From the NCBI GenBank assembly GCA_002494215.1, contig DLBF01000155.1:1-10626 (forward strand): a stretch of DNA of 10,626 bases, written 5' to 3'. The notes under the pieces were generated by a model. It saw only the letters and a list, made by a program, of their open reading frames with translations, searched no databases and was not told where the DNA came from. Positions 1-6,481 of the stretch are shown here, piece after piece. This stretch comes from Prevotellaceae bacterium UBA7028 (lineage in GTDB: Bacteria > Bacteroidota > Bacteroidia > Bacteroidales > Bacteroidaceae). The position numbers and the translations under genes were made by a program. The stretch's first letter is position 1, and each line of letters starts with the position of its first letter.

Positions 1-28
1 CTCTACACTTTACACTCTACACTTTACT
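1..28. repeat. Degenerate heptanucleotide tandem repeat, 4 units
   Basis: Four tandem 7-bp units: CTCTACA, CTTTACA, CTCTACA, CTTTACT. Units 1 and 3 are identical, and units 2 and 4 differ at the last base. The array may continue beyond the window edge. It overlaps the stop codon (24-26) of the minus-strand hydrolase gene, so its last unit is partly coding. Two other intergenic regions here carry unrelated sequences with the same 7-bp period. Function unknown. Confidence 0.75.
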
Positions 29-1241
29 TAGTACGTCCCGTGTAAGCATTGATGCCAGAAGTATCAATAGTCTGTGAGAAGAACTTCTCTGCAGCCTTAT
101 CAACATCCTTGCTCCAGGGCTGACGACCATTGAGCTGAACAACCCAAAGCTTCAGTTGCTTCTTGTGCCAATTGACCATACAGTTGGTACCCCATGCACC
201 ACCGTGACCAAACCACTCGTTCTCGCCATCCTTCTTAGGAGCATTCAATCCAAGAGAATAGCCACCCATATTTTCGGGGCGTGTTGTCTGAGCAAGAATG
301 CTCTTGACAGTCTCCTCCTTCAGGATACGAACACCATTATCACCTACACCCAGGTTCATCAGCATCTTGTAGAACTTCAGCTGATCGTTTGCTGTTGTCC
401 AAAGACCTGCACCTGCAGAAGCAAAGACATGGCCATCATTATATGGACGCTGCTCCCAACCGTTCTCCAAACGGTATGTAGCAGGTTGCCCCTCCTTTAC
501 ATCGTACATCTCAATCTGATTCTTCAATTGCTTGTCGGTGGGCCAGAACCATGTGCTCTTCATACCCAGAGGATCCAGTACTTCCTTCTTCAGGTACTCC
601 TCCCACTTCATGCCAGTAACAACCTCAACAATAGCACCACCTATATCAATACCTGTATTGGAATACATATCCCTTGTACCAGGCTCGAACATAATAGGTG
701 AACCGGCAGCAATGCTGGCAACCTGACGCAGAGGAGCGCCTCCTGACCAACCACCACCACGTACATCACTACGCTTGGCACTGCACTCGAAGGGGAAACC
801 TCCCGTGTGGTTCAGCACCATACGTACTGTCAACACATTCTTTGCCTTGTGAAGGGTCTTAATACCATCCTTATCGCTATCCTGTACCCACAATTCCTTA
901 AACTCGGGCAGGTACTTGGAAACAGGGTCATCCAGAGAAATCTTACCCTCCTCTACCAACTTGGCTATGGTAACGCCGCAGAAGCCCTTTGTCTGGGAAC
1001 ACTGCATAAAAACATTATCCAACTTTATGGGGCGCTTCTTCTCTACATCTGCATAACCAATGCAGCATGTCTCCTGAACGCCATCCTTATAGAAGATGCT
1101 GATAGCTCCAGGCAGTTCACCACGATCTACATAGGGTTGTAATGCCTCGCGTGCATAGTTGGTTTTGGAATCTTTTACCTCAGTCTTGGCGGTTCCATAT
1201 AAGCAGAAAGCCACCGCCAAAAATAAAAACATTTGTCTCAT
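24..1241 (-). CDS. Secreted serine beta-lactamase-like hydrolase (PF00144 type)
   Basis: A 405-aa protein of the class C beta-lactamase/penicillin-binding-protein-like hydrolase family, which includes esterases, D-amino-acid peptidases and true beta-lactamases. The first ~19 residues form a hydrophobic signal peptide (MFLFLAVAFCLYGTA), so it should act in the periplasm or on the surface. The three family motifs are visible. S82-x-x-K85 (CSQTKG) holds the nucleophile and its lysine, Y193-S-N195 is the YxN motif, and H346-G-G is the HxG/KTG-equivalent motif. NHTGGFP (144-150) and EPGTRDMYSN are also typical. Length is normal for the family. Substrate cannot be told from sequence; a cell-wall or ester substrate is as likely as a beta-lactam, so resistance should not be assumed. 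The ATG at 1241 is favoured because it begins the signal peptide. It is transcribed divergently from the cysteine desulfidase-like gene. Confidence 0.93.
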   Translation of the reverse strand: MRQMFLFLAVAFCLYGTAKTEVKDSKTNYAREALQPYVDRGELPGAISIFYKDGVQETCCIGYADVEKKRPIKLDNVFMQCSQTKGFCGVTIAKLVEEGKISLDDPVSKYLPEFKELWVQDSDKDGIKTLHKAKNVLTVRMVLNHTGGFPFECSAKRSDVRGGGWSGGAPLRQVASIAAGSPIMFEPGTRDMYSNTGIDIGGAIVEVVTGMKWEEYLKKEVLDPLGMKSTWFWPTDKQLKNQIEMYDVKEGQPATYRLENGWEQRPYNDGHVFASAGAGLWTTANDQLKFYKMLMNLGVGDNGVRILKEETVKSILAQTTRPENMGGYSLGLNAPKKDGENEWFGHGGAWGTNCMVNWHKKQLKLWVVQLNGRQPWSKDVDKAAEKFFSQTIDTSGINAYTGRTK

Positions 1242-1280
1242 AGTGTTTGATAATTATGTTTGTTTTATGTTTTTTCCGCA

Positions 1281-1288
1281 CAAAGATA
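1281..1288 (-). promoter_or_regulatory. Putative Bacteroidetes -7 element for the hydrolase gene
   Basis: Read on the minus strand this is TATCTTTG, an exact match to TAnnTTTG. It lies 47 nt (counted from the start of the element) upstream of the ATG at 1241, leaving an A-rich leader of about 35 nt. No convincing -33 TTTG was found. The start site is inferred, not measured. Confidence 0.6.
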
Positions 1289-1334
1289 AATATATTTTTT
1301 GTAACTTGGGCCTTGCCGAACTTACTTGCACTCG

Positions 1335-1370
1335 GAATAGGAAAGAAAATTAAACTTTTTCTTCCTATTC
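1335..1370. promoter_or_regulatory. Imperfect inverted repeat, candidate operator
   Basis: Arms at 1335-1349 and 1356-1370 enclose a 6-nt spacer. The outer 9 bp are perfect (GAATAGGAA / TTCCTATTC), as are the innermost 4 bp (AAAA/TTTT). One mismatch and one G-T lie between. It sits between the divergent promoters, ending 13 bp before the TAACTTTG element of the downstream gene. That is where a repressor or activator of that promoter could bind. No U-tract directly follows the right arm, so it does not look like a terminator. A regulatory role is inference from position and symmetry. Confidence 0.45.
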
Positions 1371-1383
1371 TCTCGTTTTTGCG

Positions 1384-1391
1384 TAACTTTG
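1384..1391 (+). promoter_or_regulatory. Putative Bacteroidetes -7 element for the cysteine desulfidase-like gene
   Basis: TAACTTTG is an exact TAnnTTTG match. Transcription would be expected to start a few bases downstream, near 1396. That is past the ATG at 1393, and is the main reason to prefer the ATG at 1414 as the translation start. Confidence 0.65.
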
Positions 1392-1413
1392 CATGCGCTT
1401 TAAAAGAAAACAC

Positions 1414-2706
1414 ATGATATCAAACGAAGAAAAGCAAGAAATACTGGCTCTCCTACATCAGGAAGTCGTTCCCGCCATCGGTTGTACTGAGCCAATGGCA
1501 GTTGCCCTTTGTGTAGCCAAAGCAGTTGAAGAGTTAAGAAAAAAATTAGGTAAAGGTCTCGGCTTCTTGCCCGAGAAAATCTCCTTGCACCTTAGTGCCA
1601 ACATCCTAAAGAATGCAATGGGTGTGGGCATCCCGGGTACAGGTGGTATGATAGGACTACCCATTGCCATTGCCTTGGGTGCCGTTGGCGGTAAGTCATG
1701 CCTGGAGTTGGAGGTGCTGCGAGACTGTTCCGAGAAGGAGCTCGAGATAGCCAAGCGCTATATCACAGAGAACCGCATAGATATCAAGTTGGAGGAGAAC
1801 GACCCCGACAAACTTTATATCCATGTCTGTGCAGAAGGCGAAGGCCAAACCTCAGAAGCTACCATCAAGGGAACACATACGAACTTTGTTGAGCAAGCTT
1901 CCTCAGATTCTTCCGTAACAAAGGCAGTAGAAGCCAAAGAGGAGAGCATCCTTAAATTACATAAAGTATATGAGTTTGCCACAACAATGCCCCTTGACGA
2001 AATACGCTTTATCCTGGAAGCCAAGCGTCTGAACGAGGCAGCTGCTCAGGAAGGCCTACGCGAGAACTACGGTCATCAGTTAGGCAAGACCATGTGCAGC
2101 CCTCTGGGTCGTGGCATCATGGGCGAGAGTATCTTTGCCAAGGTCCTCTCCGTAACATCCTGTGCCTGCGATGCCCGTATGGCAGGAGCCAAGATACCCG
2201 TCATGAGTAATAGCGGCAGCGGCAACCAGGGTATCTGCGCTACCATGCCCGTAGTGGTCTTCGCACACGAGAACCATAACACAGAGGAGGAGCTGATTCG
2301 TGCCCTCACCCTATCGCACCTCACCGCCATCTATATCAAACAGTCACTGGGAAGCCTCTCTGCCCTCTGCGGCTGTGTGGTTGCCAGCACGGGCAGCAGC
2401 GTAGGCATTACCTATCTGATGGGTGGTAACTACGACCAGATATGTTACTCTGTGAAGAATATGATAGCCAACCTTACCGGTATGATCTGCGATGGAGCCA
2501 AGCCATCCTGTGCCCTGAAGTTGACAACAGGTGTCAGCACAGCCGTTATGAGTGCCATGCTTGCCATCCAGAACAACCACGTAACTTCTGCCGAAGGTAT
2601 CATAGACGATGACGTGGACCGTAGCATCCATAACCTGACAAGTATCGGCTCACGAGGCATGGACGAGACAGACCGATTTGTCCTGGATATCATGACGCAT
2701 AAGTAA
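1414..2706 (+). CDS. L-cysteine desulfidase/L-serine dehydratase alpha-like Fe-S enzyme (UPF0597, CyuA/YhaM family)
   Basis: A 430-aa protein of the UPF0597 family, close in length to E. coli YhaM/CyuA (~436 aa). Members break down L-cysteine to pyruvate, ammonia and sulfide, or act on related beta-substituted amino acids, using an oxygen-sensitive [4Fe-4S] cluster in the cytoplasm. Visible signatures are VPAIGCTEP near the N-terminus (C24), SNSGSGNQG (265-273), ALCGC (C319) and CDGAKPSC (C359, C366). The 40- and 7-residue spacings of C319, C359 and C366, and the early Cys, match from memory the cluster ligands and active-site Cys reported for the Methanocaldococcus jannaschii desulfidase. 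An ATG at 1393 would add seven residues (MRFKRKH), but it overlaps the promoter region, so the ATG at 1414 is preferred. It is transcribed alone, with 198 bp to the next gene. Cysteine versus serine as substrate is not settled by sequence. Confidence 0.9.
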   Translation: MISNEEKQEILALLHQEVVPAIGCTEPMAVALCVAKAVEELRKKLGKGLGFLPEKISLHLSANILKNAMGVGIPGTGGMIGLPIAIALGAVGGKSCLELEVLRDCSEKELEIAKRYITENRIDIKLEENDPDKLYIHVCAEGEGQTSEATIKGTHTNFVEQASSDSSVTKAVEAKEESILKLHKVYEFATTMPLDEIRFILEAKRLNEAAAQEGLRENYGHQLGKTMCSPLGRGIMGESIFAKVLSVTSCACDARMAGAKIPVMSNSGSGNQGICATMPVVVFAHENHNTEEELIRALTLSHLTAIYIKQSLGSLSALCGCVVASTGSSVGITYLMGGNYDQICYSVKNMIANLTGMICDGAKPSCALKLTTGVSTAVMSAMLAIQNNHVTSAEGIIDDDVDRSIHNLTSIGSRGMDETDRFVLDIMTHK

Positions 2707-2719
2707 CGGGAACCGTTAC
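2703..2719 (+). repeat. Perfect short hairpin over the stop codon
   Basis: GTAACGG / CCGTTAC arms of 7 bp enclose a GAA loop, and the left arm contains the TAA stop (2704-2706). No T-tract follows directly, so this is not a classic intrinsic terminator. It may stabilise the 3' end of the transcript or be chance. Confidence 0.4.
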
Positions 2720-2776
2720 ACTAAAATCAAAATTTATAAATTCAAAATCTTTTTAGGAACAAGGGGCAAGAGAACA

Positions 2777-2809
2777 CTTGAAACTTGGAACATGAAACTT
2801 GAAACTTTA
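2777..2809. repeat. Degenerate heptanucleotide tandem repeat
   Basis: Units CTTGAAA, CTTGGAA, CATGAAA, CTTGAAA, then a partial CTTTA. It lies in the 198-bp intergenic region (2707-2904), about 50 bp upstream of the promoter of the carboxyltransferase gene. The same intergenic region also has an A/T stretch (2727-2750) that closely resembles the reverse complement of the heptad array at 6257-6290. Function unknown. Confidence 0.7.
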
Positions 2810-2859
2810 ATATATATAAATAATAAGGTATCAAGGGGCTATATTTGAGGAAAATTTTG

Positions 2860-2867
2860 TAACTTTG
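2860..2867 (+). promoter_or_regulatory. Putative Bacteroidetes -7 element for the carboxyltransferase gene
   Basis: TAACTTTG is an exact match to TAnnTTTG, 37 bp before the ATG at 2905, leaving an A-rich leader of roughly 30 nt. A TTTG at 2844-2847 is too close to be the usual -33 element. Confidence 0.65.
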
Positions 2868-2904
2868 CAGTCCACAAAAAAGACATCATTTATAATAAGG
2901 TTAT

Positions 2905-4680
2905 ATGGAAAAGAGAAAGATTCAATTTAGCCTCGTATATAGAGACATGTTTCAGTCGAGCGGCAAGTTCCAGCCTCGCAAAGATCAATTAGAGCGCATA
3001 GCACCTGTTATCATCAAGATGGGATGTTTTGCCCGTGTTGAGACCAACGGTGGAGCATTTGAGCAGGTGAACCTGCTTTACGGCGAGAACCCCAACAAGG
3101 CAGTACGTGCCTTTACAAAACCCTTTAATGAAGCAGGTATCAAGACCCACATGTTGGACCGTGGTCTGAACGCTTTGCGTATGTTCCCCGTTCCTGCCGA
3201 TGTACGCCGTCTGATGTACAAAGTTAAGCATGCTCAGGGCGTAGATATCACCCGAATCTTCTGCGGTCTGAACGACGTTCGCAATATCATCCCTTCTATC
3301 AAATATGCATTGGAGGCTGGCATGACACCTCAGGCTACCCTATGTATCACCAACAGCCCCATCCATACTGCCGAGTACTATGCTAATATCGCTGACCAGC
3401 TGATTGAGGCCGGTGCTCCTGAAATCTGTCTGAAGGATATGGCTGGTATCGGTCAGCCCGCTATGTTGGGTAAACTGGTTAAGATGATTAAGGATAAGCA
3501 TCCCGAGATTATCATCCAGTACCACGGCCACAGCGGTCCCGGTCTGTCTATGGCCAGCATCCTGGAGGTCTGCAAGAACGGTGCCGATGTTATCGATACT
3601 GCCATCGAGCCACTCTCCTGGGGTAAGGTTCATCCGGATATCATCTCTGTTCAGAGCATGCTGAAGAACTACGGCTTTGATGTACCCGAAATCAACATGG
3701 AGGCCTATATGGAGGCTCGTAAGTTGACTCAGGAGTTCATCGACGACTTCTTGGGCTACTTCATGAACCCTGCCAACAAGTTGATGTCTTCACTCTTGTT
3801 GGGTTGCGGTCTGCCCGGTGGTATGATGGGTAGCATGATGGCTGACCTGAAGGGCGTAATGGATGCTATCAATAACAATCGTAAGAATAAGGGTGAGGAG
3901 CCTTACAGCGAGGATGCTCTGCTGGTTCGCCTCTTCAACGAGGTGGCATACGTATGGCCACGCGTAGGTTATCCTCCATTGGTAACTCCTTTCTCTCAGT
4001 ATGTCAAGAATATCGCCTTGATGAACTTGCTTACAGAGTCTATGGGTAAGCCCCGCTATAGCATGATGGACCCCTCAATCTGGGGAATGATCCTGGGTAA
4101 GAGCGGTAAGTTGCCAGGCGAGGTTGCTCCCGAAATCATCGAACTGGCCAAGGAGAAGGGCTTTGAGTTCACAACAGCTGATCCTCAGAGCAACTACCCC
4201 GACGACCTGCCACGCTTCATCGAGGAGATGAAGAAGAATGGCTGGGACCGTGGCCAGGACGACGAAGAGCTCTTCGAGTTTGCTATGCACGAGAGTCAGT
4301 ATCGCGACTACAAGAGTGGCGTAGCAAAGGAGCGCTTCCTGAAGGATCTGCAGGCTGCCAAGGACAAGGAGATGCAGAAGAACGGCATGTCACTGGAGGA
4401 GGTTGCTGCCTACAAGCATGCCGAGGCTGATGCCATCACAGCACCCGAGAACGGTACCGTTATGTGGGAGGTTAACGGTGATGCTGAGTGCGTTAAGAGC
4501 ATCAATCCTATGGTAGGCAAGGAATACAAGGAGGGCGACCGCTTCTGCTACCTGCAGAACCAGTTTGGCCAGGTTATCGAGATTCCAGCTGCCCTGGGTG
4601 GTAAGTTGGTAGAGATCTGCGCTAATCAGGGAAGCAAGGTTGGCAAGGGCGACACCATTGCCTACATCCGCAGAAAGTAA
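2905..4680 (+). CDS. OadA/PycB-type carboxyltransferase with a biotinyl-like domain lacking the biotin lysine
   Basis: A 591-aa cytoplasmic protein with the layout of oxaloacetate decarboxylase alpha or pyruvate carboxylase subunit B. These move a carboxyl group between biotin and pyruvate/oxaloacetate. The HMGL-like TIM-barrel metal site is intact: R13-D14 (YRDMFQS), K177-D178 in CLKDMAG, and H207-G-H209. RIFCGLNDVRN (118-127) and the PYC/OADA domain motif PPLVTPFSQY (357-366) are also present. Residues ~511-591 fold like a biotinyl/lipoyl domain (APENGTV ... GKGDTIAYI). At the AMKM biotin-attachment turn, however, the sequence is QNQFG (551-555) with no lysine. Length is normal, so it is not truncated. 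No biotin carboxylase, beta/gamma decarboxylase subunit or separate biotin carrier is adjacent. It may use a biotin carrier encoded elsewhere or have changed function. It has its own promoter upstream, and the polymerase gene follows after about 40 bp. Confidence 0.9.
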   Translation: MEKRKIQFSLVYRDMFQSSGKFQPRKDQLERIAPVIIKMGCFARVETNGGAFEQVNLLYGENPNKAVRAFTKPFNEAGIKTHMLDRGLNALRMFPVPADVRRLMYKVKHAQGVDITRIFCGLNDVRNIIPSIKYALEAGMTPQATLCITNSPIHTAEYYANIADQLIEAGAPEICLKDMAGIGQPAMLGKLVKMIKDKHPEIIIQYHGHSGPGLSMASILEVCKNGADVIDTAIEPLSWGKVHPDIISVQSMLKNYGFDVPEINMEAYMEARKLTQEFIDDFLGYFMNPANKLMSSLLLGCGLPGGMMGSMMADLKGVMDAINNNRKNKGEEPYSEDALLVRLFNEVAYVWPRVGYPPLVTPFSQYVKNIALMNLLTESMGKPRYSMMDPSIWGMILGKSGKLPGEVAPEIIELAKEKGFEFTTADPQSNYPDDLPRFIEEMKKNGWDRGQDDEELFEFAMHESQYRDYKSGVAKERFLKDLQAAKDKEMQKNGMSLEEVAAYKHAEADAITAPENGTVMWEVNGDAECVKSINPMVGKEYKEGDRFCYLQNQFGQVIEIPAALGGKLVEICANQGSKVGKGDTIAYIRRK

Positions 4681-4690
4681 AAAAACTTAT

Positions 4691-4698
4691 TATCTTCG
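4691..4698 (+). promoter_or_regulatory. Weak candidate -7 element for the polymerase gene
   Basis: TATCTTCG is one mismatch from TAnnTTTG and lies 23 bp before the ATG at 4722. If real, the polymerase has its own promoter rather than depending on read-through from the carboxyltransferase. No recognisable SOS box was seen here. Confidence 0.25.
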
Positions 4699-4721
4699 AT
4701 GGAATAAAAGTGTGCATTATC

Positions 4722-6149
4722 ATGCCTGAAATGCAACGTACATATATTGCCATCGATCTGAAATCATTCTATGCTTCGGTGGAATGTGTCGACAGGGGAT
4801 TGAATCCGCTGACGACAAATCTTGTTGTAGCCGATGAATCTAGAACAGACAAGACCATCTGCCTGGCCGTAACTCCTTCGCTAAAGGAATACGGCATAGG
4901 CGGAAGGGCACGTTTGTTTGAAGTAAGACAAAAGGCACGTGGCGTGGACTTTATCATCGCCAAGCCACAGATGGCCCACTACATGGAGGTCAGCTCCAAG
5001 ATATACAGTATTTACCTGAAATACATTGCCCCCGAGGATATTCATGTTTATAGCATCGACGAAGTCTTCATGGATGTAACGGCCTACTTAGGCACTTACA
5101 AGACAACAGCTCACGAGCTGGCCATGAAGATGATTCGCGATGTACTCTCGCAAACAGGCATCACGGCAACGGCAGGCATTGGTACCAATATGTACCTTTG
5201 CAAGGTGGCTATGGATATCGTAGCCAAGAAGATGCCAGCCGACAAGGACGGCGTGCGCATAGCAGAACTGGATGAGATGTCATACCGACGCCAATTGTGG
5301 GACTACCGCCCTATCACCAAGTTTTGGCGCGTGGGTCAGGGCATCGCACAGAAACTGGCCTGCTACGGCATAGACACCATGGGCAAGCTGGCAAGGATGT
5401 CAGTGCAGAACGAGGACCTGCTATATGACCTCTTCGGAGTGAATGCGGAATTGCTGATAGACCATGCCTGGGGTTGGGAACCTTGTACCATGGACGCCGT
5501 TAAAGCTTATAGGCCAGAGACGAACTCCTTCAGCAGCGGACAGGTACTACAAGAGCCTTACGACTTCGAGAAAGGACGGGTTGTAATACGCGAGATGGCT
5601 GAAGGTATGGCATTGGACTTGGTATCGAAGCAGTTAGTGACCGACCAACTGGTACTAACCATAGGCTACGATGCAGAGAGTCTGACTCGTCCTGAGATAC
5701 GCGCTAAATATAACGGCCCCATTACCATCAACCACTATGGGAAGCCCGTACCCAAGCATGCCCATGGTACTTTCAACTTTAAGAAACCTACCTCTTCTTC
5801 GCGCCTTATCATGGATGGCGCAGCAGAACTCTTTGACCGTCATGTAAATCCCGACCTACTGATTCGCCGTTTGAATCTGACCACCAATCACGTAAAAGAC
5901 GAGGCAACTGTCAACGCTCAGGTGTCAGCTGTCAAATATGAACAACTGGATTTGTTCACTGACTACGAAGCTCTGGATAAACAACGCAAGGAGGAGAAAG
6001 CACGCCTTGAAAAGGAACGGAGAATGCAGGAGGCGCAACTGAAGATTAAACAGCGTTTTGGCAAGAATGCCATCCTACGAGGTCTCAACTTTAAAGAAGG
6101 TGCCACCGCAAAGGAACGCAACAAACAGATAGGAGGACATAAAGCCTAA
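4722..6149 (+). CDS. Y-family translesion DNA polymerase (UvrX/UmuC/DinB type)
   Basis: A 475-aa error-prone DNA polymerase that copies past DNA lesions. The palm catalytic residues are present: D12 in AIDLKSFYASVE, and D113-E114 in YSIDEVFMDVT. TAGIGTNMYLCKVAMDI and the helix-hairpin-helix thumb stretch FWRVGQGIAQKLACYGI follow. QLDLF at 408-412 matches the beta-clamp binding motif. The tail is a charged, probably coiled helix, then RFGKNAILRGLNF and RNKQIGGHKA, the usual C-terminus of the UvrX-like branch, so the gene is complete. Start choice: ATG 4722 (MPEMQRTYIAID) is favoured. A GTG at 4710 and an ATG at 4731 are alternatives, the latter giving a minimal N-terminus. A YolD-like gene lies 140 bp downstream, the partner expected for this branch. 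It probably responds to DNA damage, but no operator was recognised. Confidence 0.93.
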   Translation: MPEMQRTYIAIDLKSFYASVECVDRGLNPLTTNLVVADESRTDKTICLAVTPSLKEYGIGGRARLFEVRQKARGVDFIIAKPQMAHYMEVSSKIYSIYLKYIAPEDIHVYSIDEVFMDVTAYLGTYKTTAHELAMKMIRDVLSQTGITATAGIGTNMYLCKVAMDIVAKKMPADKDGVRIAELDEMSYRRQLWDYRPITKFWRVGQGIAQKLACYGIDTMGKLARMSVQNEDLLYDLFGVNAELLIDHAWGWEPCTMDAVKAYRPETNSFSSGQVLQEPYDFEKGRVVIREMAEGMALDLVSKQLVTDQLVLTIGYDAESLTRPEIRAKYNGPITINHYGKPVPKHAHGTFNFKKPTSSSRLIMDGAAELFDRHVNPDLLIRRLNLTTNHVKDEATVNAQVSAVKYEQLDLFTDYEALDKQRKEEKARLEKERRMQEAQLKIKQRFGKNAILRGLNFKEGATAKERNKQIGGHKA

Positions 6150-6162
6150 AAGCCTCCCTCAA

Positions 6163-6179
6163 CCCCTCTCAATGAGGGG
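6163..6179. repeat. Short GC-rich palindrome downstream of the polymerase gene
   Basis: CCCCTC / GAGGGG arms enclose a 5-nt loop (TCAAT), in a C-rich then G-rich stretch 14 bp after the stop. No T-tract follows, so it is a poor intrinsic terminator. It looks more like a dispersed palindromic unit or a transcript-stabilising hairpin. Confidence 0.4.
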
Positions 6180-6201
6180 AGAACGGAAACGGGAGATTTA
6201 G

Positions 6202-6290
6202 CTATTGGCTGTTGGCAACTATTAACGACAACCAATAATCCCTAAAAATAATTTTAGAATTTTGAATTTAGAATTTTGAATTTTGAAATA
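6202..6290. repeat. Degenerate heptad repeats running into the YolD-like start codon
   Basis: Two blocks have 7-bp periodicity. CTATTGG CTGTTGG lies at 6202-6215. GAATTTT, GAATTTA, GAATTTT, GAATTTT, then GAAATA lie at 6257-6290, ending at the first base of the ATG at 6290. Each GAATTTTG is one base from the TAnnTTTG promoter element. The array also occupies the position of the ribosome-binding region, so copy number could affect expression. That effect is inference. Confidence 0.65.
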
Positions 6291-6481
6291 TGGATTACTC
6301 TGATATAATAGACATGCCACATCACGTTTCCGAGAAACATTCGCAGATGTCAATGTGGAACCGTGCAGCTCAGTTCGCCCCCTTCGCTGCCCTGACAGGT
6401 TATGATAATGTCATTACGGAGACAGCGAAGGAGAACGAAATCAGCTATAATAGAAAAGAATCAGACGAGGATTCTTATTAG
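6290..6481 (+). CDS. Short YolD-like protein, partner of the Y-family polymerase
   Basis: A 63-aa soluble protein. The stretch from DIIDMPHHVS (residues 5-14) through QMSMWNRAAQFAPFAALTGYD matches the conserved core of the YolD-like family (PF08863), as recalled from Firmicutes proteins. In Firmicutes, yolD-like genes are usually paired with uvrX/umuC-like polymerase genes. The role is not firmly known; a UmuD-like accessory function has been suggested. Many Firmicutes members are near 100-110 aa, so this one keeps the N-terminal core and has a short acidic tail. It may be a natural short form. The ATG at 6290 directly follows a heptad array, with no Shine-Dalgarno site. The stop overlaps that of the convergent TonB receptor gene by 4 nt. 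It is likely co-transcribed with the polymerase. Confidence 0.82.
   Translation: MDYSDIIDMPHHVSEKHSQMSMWNRAAQFAPFAALTGYDNVITETAKENEISYNRKESDEDSY

Noticed and set aside
156..1142. Plus-strand open frames inside the hydrolase gene (156-701, 532-726, 807-1142)
   Set aside because: All are antisense to a gene with intact catalytic motifs; no recognisable protein features.
24..1241. True beta-lactamase giving antibiotic resistance
   Set aside because: The three motifs are shared by the whole serine hydrolase/PBP-like family; nothing in the sequence points to beta-lactams as substrate.
1393..1413. ATG at 1393 as the start of the desulfidase-like gene
   Set aside because: It lies two bases after the TAACTTTG element and would be upstream of or at the transcription start. 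The next ATG (1414) fits the family N-terminus.
1180..1413. 77-aa minus-strand open frame upstream of and overlapping the hydrolase start
   Set aside because: It runs across both divergent promoters and the inverted repeat, has low-complexity Lys/Phe-rich sequence, and resembles no family.
2703..2719. Intrinsic terminator of the desulfidase-like gene
   Set aside because: Stem is short and there is no directly following T-tract; listed as a hairpin only.
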